A stretch of DNA of 64,000 nt from Deltaproteobacteria bacterium (GCA_022340465.1 JAJDNW010000056.1:40145-104144), one strand, 5' to 3'. Positions 1 to 8,824 are shown, numbered from the stretch's first letter. The notes: generated by a model not told the origin, from the letters alone. Numbers and translations are program-made.

Positions 1-1417
1 CATTCATCAATCGCTCCATCACGTCACGGGCCATATTCAAATGCTGTCCCCACAGGAGGCTGCGATAGCTTTCCTTGAGTACATCCTCGGATTTAAGGGA
101 CAGCATCTTCTCTGCAGACGTGTTGATGGTCGTGATGTAACCGCGGGCGTCGAGGGTGATGACACCGGTGGAGACATTCTTCAACACGATCTCCATGTAC
201 TGCCGCCGGGCTTCAATCTCGATGTTGCGCTCTCGCAGCATGCGGGCGGACAGTTCGAGCTGCTCCCGGCTGCCGCGCAGATCTTTGGTCATCTTGTTGA
301 ATGAATTTACAAGGCTGCCTATCTCGTCATCGGCAACGGCTCCGATGGAAAAACTCAGGTCTCCTTCCGCTACTTTTTTAGTGCCTTCGGCCAGGGCCAT
401 GATGGGAATGGTAATCGATTTGGCCAGATAGAAACCGAACCACACGGCGCAAAAAACAACCAGCAGGCCTACAATGGAAAGGGTTATGTAATAGGTAATT
501 TTTATCGGCCTTTTCAGAAGTTTAATCTGCTGATATTCTTCAAAGCCCCTGGATATGGACGACATTTTTTCGGAGAGATCGGGCGGAATGATCACGTTCA
601 AGACGACGAAAGCGTTGGCTTCCGTGTGCTTGACACCAAAGGGGACGGTTGCGATGGTGCGGATGAGCTGACCGTGGTCCGTCATTTCGGTGATCGTGCG
701 AACATTGTTGGCGTCCATCTCCTTCTGTAAATCATTGGCGGAAACCACGCTGAACGGCTTGTTTTCCAGTTTCGGAAGGAGGGCATAGGTCAAGCGTTTG
801 GAATTGGCCCCGTAAACCTCCACCCCGTCGATGTTGAAAGCATTCTGCACCACCTGGACATAATGGGAAAGCGCCTTGTGTTTGGCCGGTTCATACAGTT
901 TCTTGGTTTTGATCTGATAGGCTACGCGGTCCAGAAAGAACCGATTGCTGTCCTCGGTGATGGTGTAGATTTTGCGCCCCACGCTCAGGGAATTTTCGAG
1001 GGCCTGTTCCACGGGAACGTTAAACCAGAATTCAATGCTGGTGGTGATGAAGTTGATGGAAAAGAAAAAGAGAACGATTGCCGGTATCAGGGTCAGCGCG
1101 ATAAAGGCGATGACGAGTTTGGTGCGCAGCCTTGCACCCATCACCTTGCGTTTGCGGTCGTAGAGCAGTTTGACCAGATTCCTGAGAACGAGAAAAATCA
1201 GCAACAGCAACAGGAGCATGTTGATGTTGATCAGAATGAACATCAGGATGGTGTTGGAGATGGGAAAGTCGGCCCCGAAGTGAATGATCCTGTTTTCCGC
1301 GAACGTCAGGATAGCGACGATCGTAACAATGGCCAGGATGATGACCACCTCCCGCTTGCGCCGCTTGCGGTCCGCGATGGATAGGGACGATAGGTTTTTT
1401 ATAGTTTTTTTATCCAT
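1..1417 (-). CDS. NtrY-like nitrogen-regulation sensor histidine kinase, C-terminus beyond the window edge
   Basis: The minus strand is open from an ATG at 1417 to the left edge (472 residues visible). It begins with two hydrophobic segments (about residues 24-38 and 55-77) and a third near 97-119. An extracytoplasmic sensor region follows, then a fourth membrane segment near residue 300, a HAMP domain with a DDEIGSL-type motif, and the start of a PAS domain (GVITLDARGYITTIN). This order of four membrane segments, HAMP and PAS is that of NtrY-type kinases. The histidine kinase core must lie left of the window. A DUF4390 gene directly upstream is a common partner of NtrY-like genes in Desulfobacterota. 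The signal sensed cannot be told from the sequence. Confidence 0.85.
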   Translation of the reverse strand, partial: MDKKTIKNLSSLSIADRKRRKREVVIILAIVTIVAILTFAENRIIHFGADFPISNTILMFILININMLLLLLLIFLVLRNLVKLLYDRKRKVMGARLRTKLVIAFIALTLIPAIVLFFFSINFITTSIEFWFNVPVEQALENSLSVGRKIYTITEDSNRFFLDRVAYQIKTKKLYEPAKHKALSHYVQVVQNAFNIDGVEVYGANSKRLTYALLPKLENKPFSVVSANDLQKEMDANNVRTITEMTDHGQLIRTIATVPFGVKHTEANAFVVLNVIIPPDLSEKMSSISRGFEEYQQIKLLKRPIKITYYITLSIVGLLVVFCAVWFGFYLAKSITIPIMALAEGTKKVAEGDLSFSIGAVADDEIGSLVNSFNKMTKDLRGSREQLELSARMLRERNIEIEARRQYMEIVLKNVSTGVITLDARGYITTINTSAEKMLSLKSEDVLKESYRSLLWGQHLNMARDVMERLMN

Positions 1418-1436
1418 GCCGTCCGGTTTTTTCAGA

Positions 1437-2006
1437 TCAGTAAATGAAGTCGATGGTGTACCAATCGGTTTCAAAATCCCACATGGAAACGAAGAAGAGG
1501 ACGTAATGCAGGTATAGGGGTAGCGTGACCTTGCTCAACTGCGCCTTGGTTCTTATCTGATACCGGTCGCCCTTGTTCAGCCGATTCAAGGGAACCACCT
1601 TGAGGCTGTCGATCTCTGTCATCATTTTTTCGGCTTCTTCGATCGATTTTACGATGATCGGTTTTCCGTCTTCCCAGGAACGTTGAATAACGAATTCATT
1701 CTTCAGGTTGTCGTATTTGACGGTGTTGGTTATTTTCAACTCCGCAAGTTTCTTGTCAAACCACAGGGAGCGCGTACGGTACAGATTGACATAAAAGGAA
1801 AAAGTGGTCGGGACGCCACTCAAAATAGCTGTTTGCATGTCTTCGGTAAAGGCTCCTTCAACGGTCAGGTAGATCAGCAGATCGTCACGGGTGTTGGTGA
1901 CGATGATATTCTTAAGCCGGGCATCCAGGGCATGCGCCTGATCGGCAAACAGGAGCAGGAGGCACATGGATATGGCAATGGCCGTTCTTTTAAAGACAGG
2001 GGTCAT
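1437..2006 (-). CDS. DUF4390 domain protein, exported
   Basis: This 189-residue protein begins with a signal peptide (hydrophobic residues 7-24, ending near ADQAHA). The mature part is mostly beta-rich, with a WFDKKLAELKITNTVKYD block and a C-terminal hydrophobic YLHYVLFFVSMWDFETDWY block, both typical of the DUF4390 family. It lies 19 bases before the NtrY-like kinase on the same strand, so the two are probably co-transcribed. The molecular function of the family is unknown; a periplasmic role linked to the kinase is inference from context. Confidence 0.8.
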   Translation of the reverse strand: MTPVFKRTAIAISMCLLLLFADQAHALDARLKNIIVTNTRDDLLIYLTVEGAFTEDMQTAILSGVPTTFSFYVNLYRTRSLWFDKKLAELKITNTVKYDNLKNEFVIQRSWEDGKPIIVKSIEEAEKMMTEIDSLKVVPLNRLNKGDRYQIRTKAQLSKVTLPLYLHYVLFFVSMWDFETDWYTIDFIY

Positions 2007-2090
2007 GTGGAAAAAATAAAGGATAATCGGTTAAATGGCAAGCAATTTCAGCTGTGAAGGGCGTCGGGGAGCCGTTGCGGGGGTACCGGC

Positions 2091-2966
2091 CTAGTCGGCC
2101 AGCGTACAGGTTTCCCAGGATTCCTTCTCCACGAAAAATTTTTTAAGAAAAGCGTGGTTAAAGGCATGCCCCGATTTTTCAACAACCACGTGGCCGATGA
2201 TGGGCATGCCGATCAGGGAAAAGTCTCCGATGCAATCCAGTATTTTGTGCCGCACGAATTCATCGGGGAACCGCAGCCCTTCGGGATTCATGACATGGTC
2301 TTCGGCGATGACGACGACGTTGTCGAGGGAGCTTCCCCTGCCCAGGCCGTACCGCTTGAGCAGTTCGTATTCATTGAGGAAGCCAAAGGTTCGAGCCCGA
2401 CTGATTTCTTCGACAAAAGAGGTTTCGTGGACGGTCACGGAACAGGATTGTCTGTTGATCAAGGGGTGGTCGAATTCAATGGTGCCGGTCACCCGGTAAC
2501 AATCAGACGGATAAATGCCCACGAACTTGCCGTCCTCCTTTATTTCGATGGGTTCCTGGACTTTGAAATAGCAGCGGGGCATAGCCTGGGTCTCGATGCC
2601 GGCAGTCTGTATAAGATCGGCAAAGGGGCCGGCGCTGCCATCCATGATCGGCATTTCGTAGGCATCGATCTCCACCAGCGCGTTGTCCACGCTCATGCCT
2701 GAAAAGGCGGCCATAAGGTGCTCTACGGTGGAAACGATAAAGCCTTCGTAACCGATCACCGTGGCGAGGCTGGTATCCACCACCATGTTGAAGTGGGCGG
2801 AAATTTCCGGGCTGTCCAAAAGGTCGGTGCGCACAAACTTGATGCCGTGGTTTACCGGTGCAGGGCCTATTTTCAGGTTGACGGTCTTTCCGGAGTGCAC
2901 CCCGACACCCGTACAGGATACCTTTTTCGCCAGGGTTCTTTGATGTGTATGCATATGGTTTGTCAC
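2091..2966 (-). CDS. lpxC: UDP-3-O-acyl-N-acetylglucosamine deacetylase
   Basis: LpxC catalyses the committed step of lipid A synthesis, the zinc-dependent deacetylation of UDP-3-O-acyl-GlcNAc. The 291-residue product has the family landmarks: GVGVHSGKTVNLKI near the N-terminus, the zinc-site EHLMAAFSG, HKILDCIGD with the second His and the Asp ligand, and a C-terminal GHAFNHAF with the catalytic His. Its length is close to that of a typical LpxC (about 300). It shows the cell has lipopolysaccharide, in agreement with the lipid A-modifying cluster at 7.3-10 kb. Confidence 0.96.
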   Translation of the reverse strand: MTNHMHTHQRTLAKKVSCTGVGVHSGKTVNLKIGPAPVNHGIKFVRTDLLDSPEISAHFNMVVDTSLATVIGYEGFIVSTVEHLMAAFSGMSVDNALVEIDAYEMPIMDGSAGPFADLIQTAGIETQAMPRCYFKVQEPIEIKEDGKFVGIYPSDCYRVTGTIEFDHPLINRQSCSVTVHETSFVEEISRARTFGFLNEYELLKRYGLGRGSSLDNVVVIAEDHVMNPEGLRFPDEFVRHKILDCIGDFSLIGMPIIGHVVVEKSGHAFNHAFLKKFFVEKESWETCTLAD

Positions 2967-3063
2967 GGCTTATACTGGCTGCTGGAGATGACTTCTATAT
3001 ATTCCACAACTACGAAAACATGCAACCCAAAAAGCGAAAGCGACCGGTTTGAGGTATGTCCGC

Positions 3064-3708
3064 CTAATATCCAACCGTCTCCCCAATCAGTTTGACATGG
3101 ATGCGTTTGTCAATCATGTGGCCCTCGATGATGCTCCACATGTTACAGATGCGCGTACGGGTCTTGCAGTCGCTGCACAGCCCGGTTGCAACACAGGGGT
3201 TATCGAGGCCATAACGGATATTGTTGATGGGGGATGCATAGTGCTTGACTCTGGCCATGGCCGATTCCAGATCGGGCGCGACCTTGTTCATTCCCACCAT
3301 CAGAATGACCTTTTTAGGCCCGAAACACATGGCCGCCACGCGGTTGCCCATGCCGTCTAAGTTCACCAGTTTCCCGTCCAGGGTGATCGCGTTGGTGCTG
3401 GCGATCATGAAATCGGCGGACATCCCCTGGCGGCGGCGTTCCAAGCCTTCCTCGGGTTGTATGCCCGGTTCATAAGGGTCGATGAGCGTTACCTCCGGAA
3501 TTTCGGCAACGGATTCCCAGAGTCCTGCATAGGTTGTGGTCATGCTTCCACATCGATACACCGACGAACCCGGTGCGATCATGGCGGTGACTTCGTCTTT
3601 GGCCAGAGAGGCCGTTGCCGCATAGCTTCCTTCCATACGCCGCTTTTCAAGGTGCTTTATCAGTTTTTCAGCGACCTTTTCATTCCAGGCAATCTGATGT
3701 TCATCCAT
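3064..3708 (-). CDS. LUD-domain (LutC/YkgG-like) protein
   Basis: The 214-residue protein has the LUD (DUF162) fold signature, with GSSVYRCGSMTT, STNAITLDGKLVNLDGMGN and FGPKKVILMVGMNKV blocks. The family includes LutC, the nucleotide-binding-like subunit of lactate oxidation complexes. Unlike the LutC at 22.7 kb, this one has a Cys-rich C-terminus (CVATGLCSDCKTRTRIC) that could bind a metal or cluster, and it stands alone without LutA or LutB partners. A good ribosome site is not obvious; the ATG at 3708 gives a family-like length. Its substrate is unknown. Confidence 0.8.
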   Translation of the reverse strand: MDEHQIAWNEKVAEKLIKHLEKRRMEGSYAATASLAKDEVTAMIAPGSSVYRCGSMTTTYAGLWESVAEIPEVTLIDPYEPGIQPEEGLERRRQGMSADFMIASTNAITLDGKLVNLDGMGNRVAAMCFGPKKVILMVGMNKVAPDLESAMARVKHYASPINNIRYGLDNPCVATGLCSDCKTRTRICNMWSIIEGHMIDKRIHVKLIGETVGY

Positions 3709-3757
3709 GGGGTTTTCCTTTCCAAAGGTTACCGTGACCGGTTGATGATAAAAGCCA

Positions 3758-3774
3758 GGTTGAGCGTTTTAAAT
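3758..3774 (-). repeat. Dispersed intergenic motif, copy 1
   Basis: On the minus strand this reads ATTTAAAACGCTCAACC, a match to the motif TTTGAAACGCTC(A/G)(A/G)C with one or two differences. It lies about 50 bases upstream of the LUD gene, pointing in the same direction as that gene. Confidence 0.5.
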
Positions 3775-3790
3775 CAGGTGAAAACAGAGC

Positions 3791-3836
3791 GGCTCGCGAC
3801 AGCGGGCACATTGCCTTCACCCCGCTGCGAGAGCGG
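3791..3836. other. Strong hairpin in the divergent intergenic region 3709-4079
   Basis: The 371-base gap between the LUD gene and the TrmO-like gene holds a hairpin whose core pairs CAGCGGG (3800-3806) with CCCGCTG (3821-3827). It is extended outwards by an imperfect GCTC/GAGC stem. There is no T-run, so it is not an obvious terminator. The rest of the gap holds a motif copy (3758-3774) and a possible promoter for the plus-strand gene. I see no gene in it. Confidence 0.4.
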
Positions 3837-3940
3837 TCACTATACCATGACCGTGTCCGGGAGTCCAGCAGCGAGGACGCGCGAAATCGAAACAAATCGG
3901 CGTCGACTGCCCAAGGTCGCGGATTCAGGTAAAAGAGTGC

Positions 3941-3969
3941 TTGACCCGACCACCGGGAAGGGTGATATC
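3941..3969 (+). promoter_or_regulatory. Possible sigma70-type promoter for the TrmO-like gene
   Basis: TTGACC at 3941-3946 and GATATC at 3964-3969 are 17 bases apart. The -35 match is good and the -10 match is weak. The site is 111 bases upstream of the GTG start at 4080, leaving a leader that could fold (GAGATT/AGTCTC near 4024-4037). Confidence 0.35.
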
Positions 3970-4079
3970 TTCTACGTTGAGTTTAGGTATCTGTATGGAG
4001 GGCGAAATAAGCTCATTTCGCATGAGATTGAAGTCTCGGCCGCTAGCCGCGGGGGAGATCCACCGAAGGAGAAACGACA

Positions 4080-4511
4080 GTGACGATCATATTAAAACCC
4101 ATTGGAACGGCGCACACGGATGCGGCCGACATTCCCCGACACTGGACCGTGTCGGATGTCGAGGGCACGCTGAATATCGATTCTGAATATACCGAAGCAC
4201 TTGCGGACATCACCGTTGGCCAGCGGATCGTTGTGTTGTTCCATTTTCACAAGAGCGCCCCTTTTTCACCGGATCTGTTGAAGCAGACCCCGCCGCATCG
4301 GGATAAAGCCATGGGGGTGTTCAGCATCTGTTCCCCCAGGCGGCCGAACCCCATAGGGCTGTCGGTTCTGGAGGTGCTTGCGAAAAAAGACAACGTGCTG
4401 CATGTACGCTGCATGGACATGTTGGACGGCACACCGATTCTGGACATCAAACCCTTTGTCGACAACAGGAAGACGCTCCCGAGCCGTGAAGATATCTCCC
4501 AGACGCAATAA
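4080..4511 (+). CDS. TrmO/TsaA-like tRNA m6t6A37 methyltransferase-family protein
   Basis: The 143-residue protein has the diagnostic TsaA-family motifs SPRRPNPIGLSVLEV and the C-terminal LDIKPFVD. TrmO N6-methylates the t6A at position 37 of certain tRNAs using S-adenosylmethionine. Only the core domain is present; the C-terminal extension of E. coli TrmO is missing, as is common in short TsaA proteins, so the substrate could differ. The GTG start at 4080 is chosen because AAGGAG lies 8 bases upstream. Confidence 0.8.
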   Translation: MTIILKPIGTAHTDAADIPRHWTVSDVEGTLNIDSEYTEALADITVGQRIVVLFHFHKSAPFSPDLLKQTPPHRDKAMGVFSICSPRRPNPIGLSVLEVLAKKDNVLHVRCMDMLDGTPILDIKPFVDNRKTLPSREDISQTQ

Positions 4512-4663
4512 CCTAAGCTGATTCTTAAAGAATTTTTTCAAGGGCTTCTCTGGAATGTTCGAGCGTTTTTTTCGCAGTTGCGCCAAAAATCAGGATGGGT
4601 ATCTTTCCAGTTTTCACCATAGCGTTTATCGCGGGTTCTCAGCCGCTTGTCAAATTAGGCCAC

Positions 4664-4678
4664 GTTGAGCGTTTCAAA
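4664..4678 (-). repeat. Dispersed intergenic motif, copy 2
   Basis: On the minus strand this reads TTTGAAACGCTCAAC, an exact match to the motif core. It lies in the 236-base gap between the convergent TrmO-like and thioredoxin-like genes, so it is downstream of both and cannot be a promoter of either. Confidence 0.6.
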
Positions 4679-4747
4679 AATTCAAAAATGGCTTCAGGGC
4701 CATTGGTTCTCTTCCGGAGTCCCGCCGGCCCCCGGTGAACGGCCCGG

Positions 4748-4978
4748 CTATTGCAGCCAGGCCATAACATCCTTTTTTTTAGGAACCTTGCCCGACGATT
4801 TCACTTCGCCGTTCACGACCACCGCGGGGGTTCCGAAAACGCCGTAACCGGCAATTTTCATCATATCGGTCACCTTTTCGATATCGGCGTCAACCCCGGA
4901 TTCGGCGACGGCCTCCTTGACGACCTTTTCTGTTTTCTGGCATTTTGCACAGCCCGGTCCCAGCACTTTGATTTCCAT
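4748..4978 (-). CDS. Small thioredoxin-like redox disulfide protein (CxxC family 2)
   Basis: This is a 76-residue single-domain protein beginning MEIKVLGPGCAKCQKTEK, with a CAKC redox motif at residues 10-13 and a cis-Pro loop (GTPAVVVNGEV). It matches the archaeal/bacterial small thioredoxin family (MTH895-like). It sits 60 bases downstream of the permease and in the same direction, an arrangement common for ArsP-type permeases. It may keep a metalloid substrate or the permease cysteines reduced; that role is inference. Confidence 0.85.
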   Translation of the reverse strand: MEIKVLGPGCAKCQKTEKVVKEAVAESGVDADIEKVTDMMKIAGYGVFGTPAVVVNGEVKSSGKVPKKKDVMAWLQ

Positions 4979-5038
4979 GATAACCTTCCTTTATTTGTTT
5001 TCTGCCGTGTTTCAGCCCGGTTGCATCCGGGCCGCTTG

Positions 5039-6154
5039 TTAGACAAAGTAATTGAAAATGTATCCGACGATCAGAATGCCCGTGCCGACCACGCCGATAA
5101 AGGTTGCGATCAAGCGCGGTTTGAGCACTTTTCGCAGGATGATCGCCTCGGGCAGCGACAAGGCGATGACCGACATCATGAAGGCCAGGACGGTGCCAAG
5201 CGCCGCACCTTTTTCCAGCAGCGCCTGCACGATGGGGATGATGCCGGCGGCATTGGAATACATGGGAATGCCCAGGACAACCGAAGCGGGCACCGACCAC
5301 CAGGCCGATTTTCCCATAAACGACGCCAGGAAACCTTCCGGTACATACCCGTGAATGCCGGCACCCACGGCGATTCCCAATACGACGTACAACCACACCT
5401 TGCCGACGATATCGCGGACGGCATCGAAACCATAGCCAATACGCTCGCCCCAGCCTTCCGGCCCTTTCTCCACCGCGGCCTCACCGGCCTGGATCTGGTA
5501 CACCCAGTCCTCGAGATGGCGCTCCATTTTAAGGCGGCCGATGACCCAGCCGGCGACAATGGCGATGGCGAGTCCGGTGCTCAAGTAGATGGCGGCGACT
5601 TTCCACCCGAAAAGCCCATACAGCAGCACCAGGGCAACCTCATTCACCATGGGGGCCGCGATGAGGAACGAAAAGGTCACCCCCAGCGGTATGCCCGTGG
5701 TAACGAAACCCAGAAACAGCGGAACGGCCGAGCAGGAGCAAAACGGCGTCACAATCCCCAGGCCGGCCGCCAGGAAATTGCCCACCGATTCACGCTTGCC
5801 GTCCAGGATGGCACGCGTTCGGGTGGGGGTAAAAAAAGAACGCACGATTCCGACGCCGAACACCACCAGGGTCAGCAACATCAGCACCTTTGGGGTGTCA
5901 TACAGAAAAAAGGCGATCGCATCCCCCAAATGGCCTTGGGGCGCAAACCCGGTCCATCGGGACAGCGTCAGGGTGAGAAAGTCGGCCAGCGGTTTCAGTT
6001 GACCGTAGATCAGCCACCAGGCGGCAATCATGACCGCTACGCCGGCGACATATTTGGCGACGGGTGAACGGGTCGGTTCGCTCATCTGATCGATGGCGGC
6101 GACAGCCGCGTGGCCTGTACTGCAAGCGCAGGCCTTTTCCTGAGCGTTATGCAT
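5039..6154 (-). CDS. ArsP/DUF318-type inner membrane permease
   Basis: The 371-residue protein has about ten hydrophobic segments and the family motif TPFCSCSAVPLFLGF near residue 136. Further conserved helices include FLIAAPMVNEVALVLLYG and IPMYSNAAGIIP. The N-terminus carries a short cysteine pair (ACACS). Characterised ArsP proteins export trivalent organoarsenicals, but the wider family has other or unknown substrates. The gene lies between an ArsR-type regulator (upstream) and a small thioredoxin (downstream), which fits a metal- or metalloid-responsive efflux unit. Confidence 0.8.
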   Translation of the reverse strand: MHNAQEKACACSTGHAAVAAIDQMSEPTRSPVAKYVAGVAVMIAAWWLIYGQLKPLADFLTLTLSRWTGFAPQGHLGDAIAFFLYDTPKVLMLLTLVVFGVGIVRSFFTPTRTRAILDGKRESVGNFLAAGLGIVTPFCSCSAVPLFLGFVTTGIPLGVTFSFLIAAPMVNEVALVLLYGLFGWKVAAIYLSTGLAIAIVAGWVIGRLKMERHLEDWVYQIQAGEAAVEKGPEGWGERIGYGFDAVRDIVGKVWLYVVLGIAVGAGIHGYVPEGFLASFMGKSAWWSVPASVVLGIPMYSNAAGIIPIVQALLEKGAALGTVLAFMMSVIALSLPEAIILRKVLKPRLIATFIGVVGTGILIVGYIFNYFV

Positions 6155-6249
6155 GTGAAAACCTCCGTATCCGGGGAAGATGGTGGCCCCCGTTTAAAAA
6201 TCGATCTTTCAAACCTGCAGCGGTCTGTAGGCGCCTCGATACGGCCTAT

Positions 6250-6264
6250 GTCGAGCGTTTCAAA
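6250..6264 (-). repeat. Dispersed intergenic motif, copy 3
   Basis: On the minus strand this reads TTTGAAACGCTCGAC. It lies in the 181-base gap between the ArsR gene and the permease gene, about 95 bases upstream of the permease start and pointing towards it. Confidence 0.6.
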
Positions 6265-6335
6265 TTTACGTTTATCTTTTGAAGACCGCTTTATTCATAA
6301 TTCGTCATACAGTGATATAATGAGGCCAAAAAAAA

Positions 6336-6680
6336 TTAGCCGCCGCAAATGGTTTCACGGCTGATTGCGGGCAGCTGGGCAACCAGCGCCGCAACGTCGC
6401 TATCCGCTTCGAGCCAGTGTCGCAGGTTGCCGAGCATATTGGCCACATACGGATTCCTGCCCCCGTCGGCAAGGCGGTAGTTGACCCACAGCCCTTCTCG
6501 CGAATAAGTAATTAAACCGGCTTCTTCCAGAATTTTGAGATGCTTGCTGGCCGTAGACTGGGCCAACCCCATGGCTTCCTGAATCTCACACACGCACAGG
6601 ACACGGCGCTGCAGCAGCTTGATCATTTTTACCCGGTTTGCATCCGACAAGGCTTTCATGACCTTTATGAAATCTTTCAT
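6336..6680 (-). CDS. ArsR-family metal- or metalloid-responsive repressor
   Basis: The 114-residue protein is a winged helix-turn-helix regulator (LSDANRVKMIKLLQRR, then the recognition helix LAQSTASKHLKILEEAGL). A CVCE motif (residues 30-33) matches the classical ArsR alpha-3 metalloid site, and a third Cys occurs in the C-terminal ETICGG. It is expected to repress itself and the downstream permease until ligand binds. The ATG at 6680 is preceded by GGAGGAGCC. The 181-base gap to the permease means a second promoter is possible there. Confidence 0.88.
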   Translation of the reverse strand: MKDFIKVMKALSDANRVKMIKLLQRRVLCVCEIQEAMGLAQSTASKHLKILEEAGLITYSREGLWVNYRLADGGRNPYVANMLGNLRHWLEADSDVAALVAQLPAISRETICGG

Positions 6681-6704
6681 GGCTCCTCCATATCGTTAAT
6701 TTAG

Positions 6705-6732
6705 AATATAATAGGTTTTTGTGAATTGTCAA
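6705..6732 (-). promoter_or_regulatory. Sigma70 promoter of the ArsR-family gene
   Basis: On the minus strand TTGACA (6732-6727) and TATATT (6710-6705) are separated by 16 bases and lie just upstream of the GGAGG ribosome site. The AT-rich stretch between the -10 and the start could hold the repressor operator, but I see no clean inverted repeat there. Confidence 0.7.
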
Positions 6733-6766
6733 CCAAAAAAGGCAAGCAGGCTTTCACAGGACGATG

Positions 6767-6800
6767 TAAAAAAAAGGAGAATCGGTTTGGCCGACTCTCC
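6767..6800 (-). terminator. Intrinsic terminator of the HU gene
   Basis: A 10-bp stem with one mismatch (6776-6785 with 6791-6800) has a 5-base loop. On the minus strand it is followed by a run of T (the A-run 6768-6775). It lies downstream of the HU gene and upstream of the ArsR promoter, separating the two units. Confidence 0.8.
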
Positions 6801-6947
6801 GTTTGATACCATGAAGGTGCCGATGGACTGACGATTGTCCCGGCGGTGATAGGCTAAAAACTGTTAATATCGTGGAAAATTAATAGGTTGGAGATATATA
6901 CGATTATTGAAGGACCCTGCCTATGTATCCAATCCAACAGTGAATAG

Positions 6948-7217
6948 CTATTTCACTGCATCTTTCAGTGCTTTGCCGGCTGCAAATTTTGGCACTCTGC
7001 TTGCCGGAATGTGCATCGCTTCCCCTGTTTGTGGGTTTCTGCCTTGACGTGCACTTCTTTCAGCAACCTTAAAGGTGCCGAATCCAACCAATGATACGGA
7101 ATCGCCATTTTTCAGTGCATTGGTAATGCTCGATAAAACACCGTCCACAGCTGCCTGGGCATCCTTTTTCGTTTCCAACACCTTTGCCAACTCGTTGACC
7201 AAGTCTCCCTTGTTCAT
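6948..7217 (-). CDS. HU-family histone-like DNA-binding protein
   Basis: The 89-residue protein is a full-length [44 protein letters not shown] and the C-terminal [16 protein letters not shown] binds and bends DNA as a dimer in nucleoid organisation, repair and replication. The ATG at 7217 has GGGAG upstream. It is monocistronic, with its own promoter-like site and terminator. HU versus IHF cannot be separated fully by eye, but the sequence is HU-like. Confidence 0.95.
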   Translation of the reverse strand: MNKGDLVNELAKVLETKKDAQAAVDGVLSSITNALKNGDSVSLVGFGTFKVAERSARQGRNPQTGEAMHIPASRVPKFAAGKALKDAVK

Positions 7218-7253
7218 AATTTTCTCCCTTTTTTGTTGTAAGATGGTAAGCTG

Positions 7254-7280
7254 AATATATCATTGGATGATTTTATTCAA
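7254..7280 (-). promoter_or_regulatory. Possible promoter of the HU gene
   Basis: On the minus strand TTGAAT (7280-7275) and TATATT (7259-7254) are 15 bases apart, about 35 bases upstream of the HU start. The spacing is short, so this is tentative. Confidence 0.4.
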
Positions 7281-7300
7281 TAAAAATTATCACAATTTCT

Positions 7301-8824
7301 TCATCCCTTTTTGGGCGTAACATAGATCTGCCAGAATCGATTCTCATGCGCTTCGAAGGTAACCCCCTGCCGATCCAGCATTCCTTTTAATTTTTCGGCA
7401 TGTGCAGGGCGCATGACGAAAAGATGCCTGACGGTTGTATCTTTTCCCAACTCATTGGCAATGAAGTTTTCAGCGAGATCATCACTCCACGGCTTCTTGC
7501 GGTCTGATAGGCGGGTGAGGTTTCCATTCAGATAGAACTGCAACCCGTTGAGATTGTGCTCCTTGTAGCTTGCAATTTTTGCGTTCGCGCCTCCCAGGTT
7601 CATGCATGCCGCATACAATGCCTTCATGTCGTTTTTATCGCTGTAGTATACCGACGCCCCCTTCAAACCGATCAGGAAAACGGCCGAAATTCCGGCGATT
7701 ATCGTAATTTTTTTCAGCCGGTACCCATCGCTCAATCCATATCCGATAATCAGGGAAACAGGTGCAACCAACGGAAGCACGTAGAGTGGAAGACGGCTTT
7801 TCGATATAAAAAAAATGAGCAGGGGGATCAGTATCCATAACAGTAAAAATGCTGCATACGTTCCCTGGAGGAGATAATTCCAAATTGTTTTTATTCTGAA
7901 CAGCTTTTTGGCGATGACGACTTTCAGCAGATAAATCGACCAAACACCTGCTCCAACCGTTAAAAAAGGGAGATAGATTGCCAGGGGTTTGTACCACTCC
8001 GAGTTTCTATGAAAGGAATCTGATGCCACCCGGGCAATAACCTCTGTTCCTAAAAAATAGGTCAGAAGCTCCGGATGGCGGAAACAAACCAGAAGGTACC
8101 ACCACAAAGCGACCACCAGAAACAGCAACACGCCCTGGACATTGAAAAGGCGCCATTTTTGTCTGCTCAAACGGTGCCAGATCCATATCGCCGGAAGTGG
8201 CAGCAGTGCCGGCGGACCTTTCGTTAAGAAGCCCAGGCCGAAAAATACCCACATAAGCAGGCGCCACCCGTTACGATTTTGGGCAGTGGTTACCCGCCCC
8301 GCCTTGAGATAGCAAAAAACCGCGGTGATTTCCCATAAGGTCAGCAGGGTGTCGGTACTGATGGAGTTCATGCCGAAAATGGTATTCGCAGAGGTCGCGT
8401 AAACAAGGCCCGCCATGACTCCGGCACGTTTATTCCACAGAAGGGCGCCTATGTGAAACACGATCCAGGTCGTTAAAACAAAGGCAACCGCATTGGAAAA
8501 GCGCACCCCCCATTCATTCCTGCCGAGCAGCCGCATGCCGCCCGCAATGGTCCAATAGGCGAGGGGCGGCTTTGTCCAATGGGCCCGATAGCCGATGGTC
8601 GGTTCCAGGTAATTGCCGCTGTCCAGCATCTCACGCGCAACTTCAGCATACCGACCCTCGGTGGTTTCGAACAACCCTCGTGAACCCTGGAATGCAAAAG
8701 CCACGATAAGAGACAGGCCCAGCATGATCCAAAAAAATCGATTTGTGGTGTTATTCAACTGTCTGCCTCGAAGCGGGTTGTGAAGAATCACCCCACGGAT
8801 GGAACTTCCCCACCGCAAACTCAA
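7301..8824 (-). CDS. ArnT/PMT-family lipid-linked sugar glycosyltransferase
   Basis: The 507-residue protein is an integral membrane GT-C transferase with about ten to twelve hydrophobic segments. It carries the ArnT-type N-terminal signature ETTEGRYAEVAREML (residues about 53-67), with the catalytic acidic residue in the first loop, followed by HWTKPPLAYW. Such enzymes move a sugar from a polyprenyl phosphate carrier to lipid A or protein. The next two genes upstream (LAB_N protein and a DPM-like GT2) would make or present the donor, so lipid A modification is the likely role. The first 30 residues before the first helix are unusual, and a later start is possible. Confidence 0.8.
   Translation of the reverse strand: MSLRWGSSIRGVILHNPLRGRQLNNTTNRFFWIMLGLSLIVAFAFQGSRGLFETTEGRYAEVAREMLDSGNYLEPTIGYRAHWTKPPLAYWTIAGGMRLLGRNEWGVRFSNAVAFVLTTWIVFHIGALLWNKRAGVMAGLVYATSANTIFGMNSISTDTLLTLWEITAVFCYLKAGRVTTAQNRNGWRLLMWVFFGLGFLTKGPPALLPLPAIWIWHRLSRQKWRLFNVQGVLLFLVVALWWYLLVCFRHPELLTYFLGTEVIARVASDSFHRNSEWYKPLAIYLPFLTVGAGVWSIYLLKVVIAKKLFRIKTIWNYLLQGTYAAFLLLWILIPLLIFFISKSRLPLYVLPLVAPVSLIIGYGLSDGYRLKKITIIAGISAVFLIGLKGASVYYSDKNDMKALYAACMNLGGANAKIASYKEHNLNGLQFYLNGNLTRLSDRKKPWSDDLAENFIANELGKDTTVRHLFVMRPAHAEKLKGMLDRQGVTFEAHENRFWQIYVTPKKG

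Noticed and set aside
4751..6067. A 438-codon plus-strand frame opposite the permease
   Set aside because: It is rich in His, Gln and Arg, typical of antisense of a membrane protein, and has no family signature.
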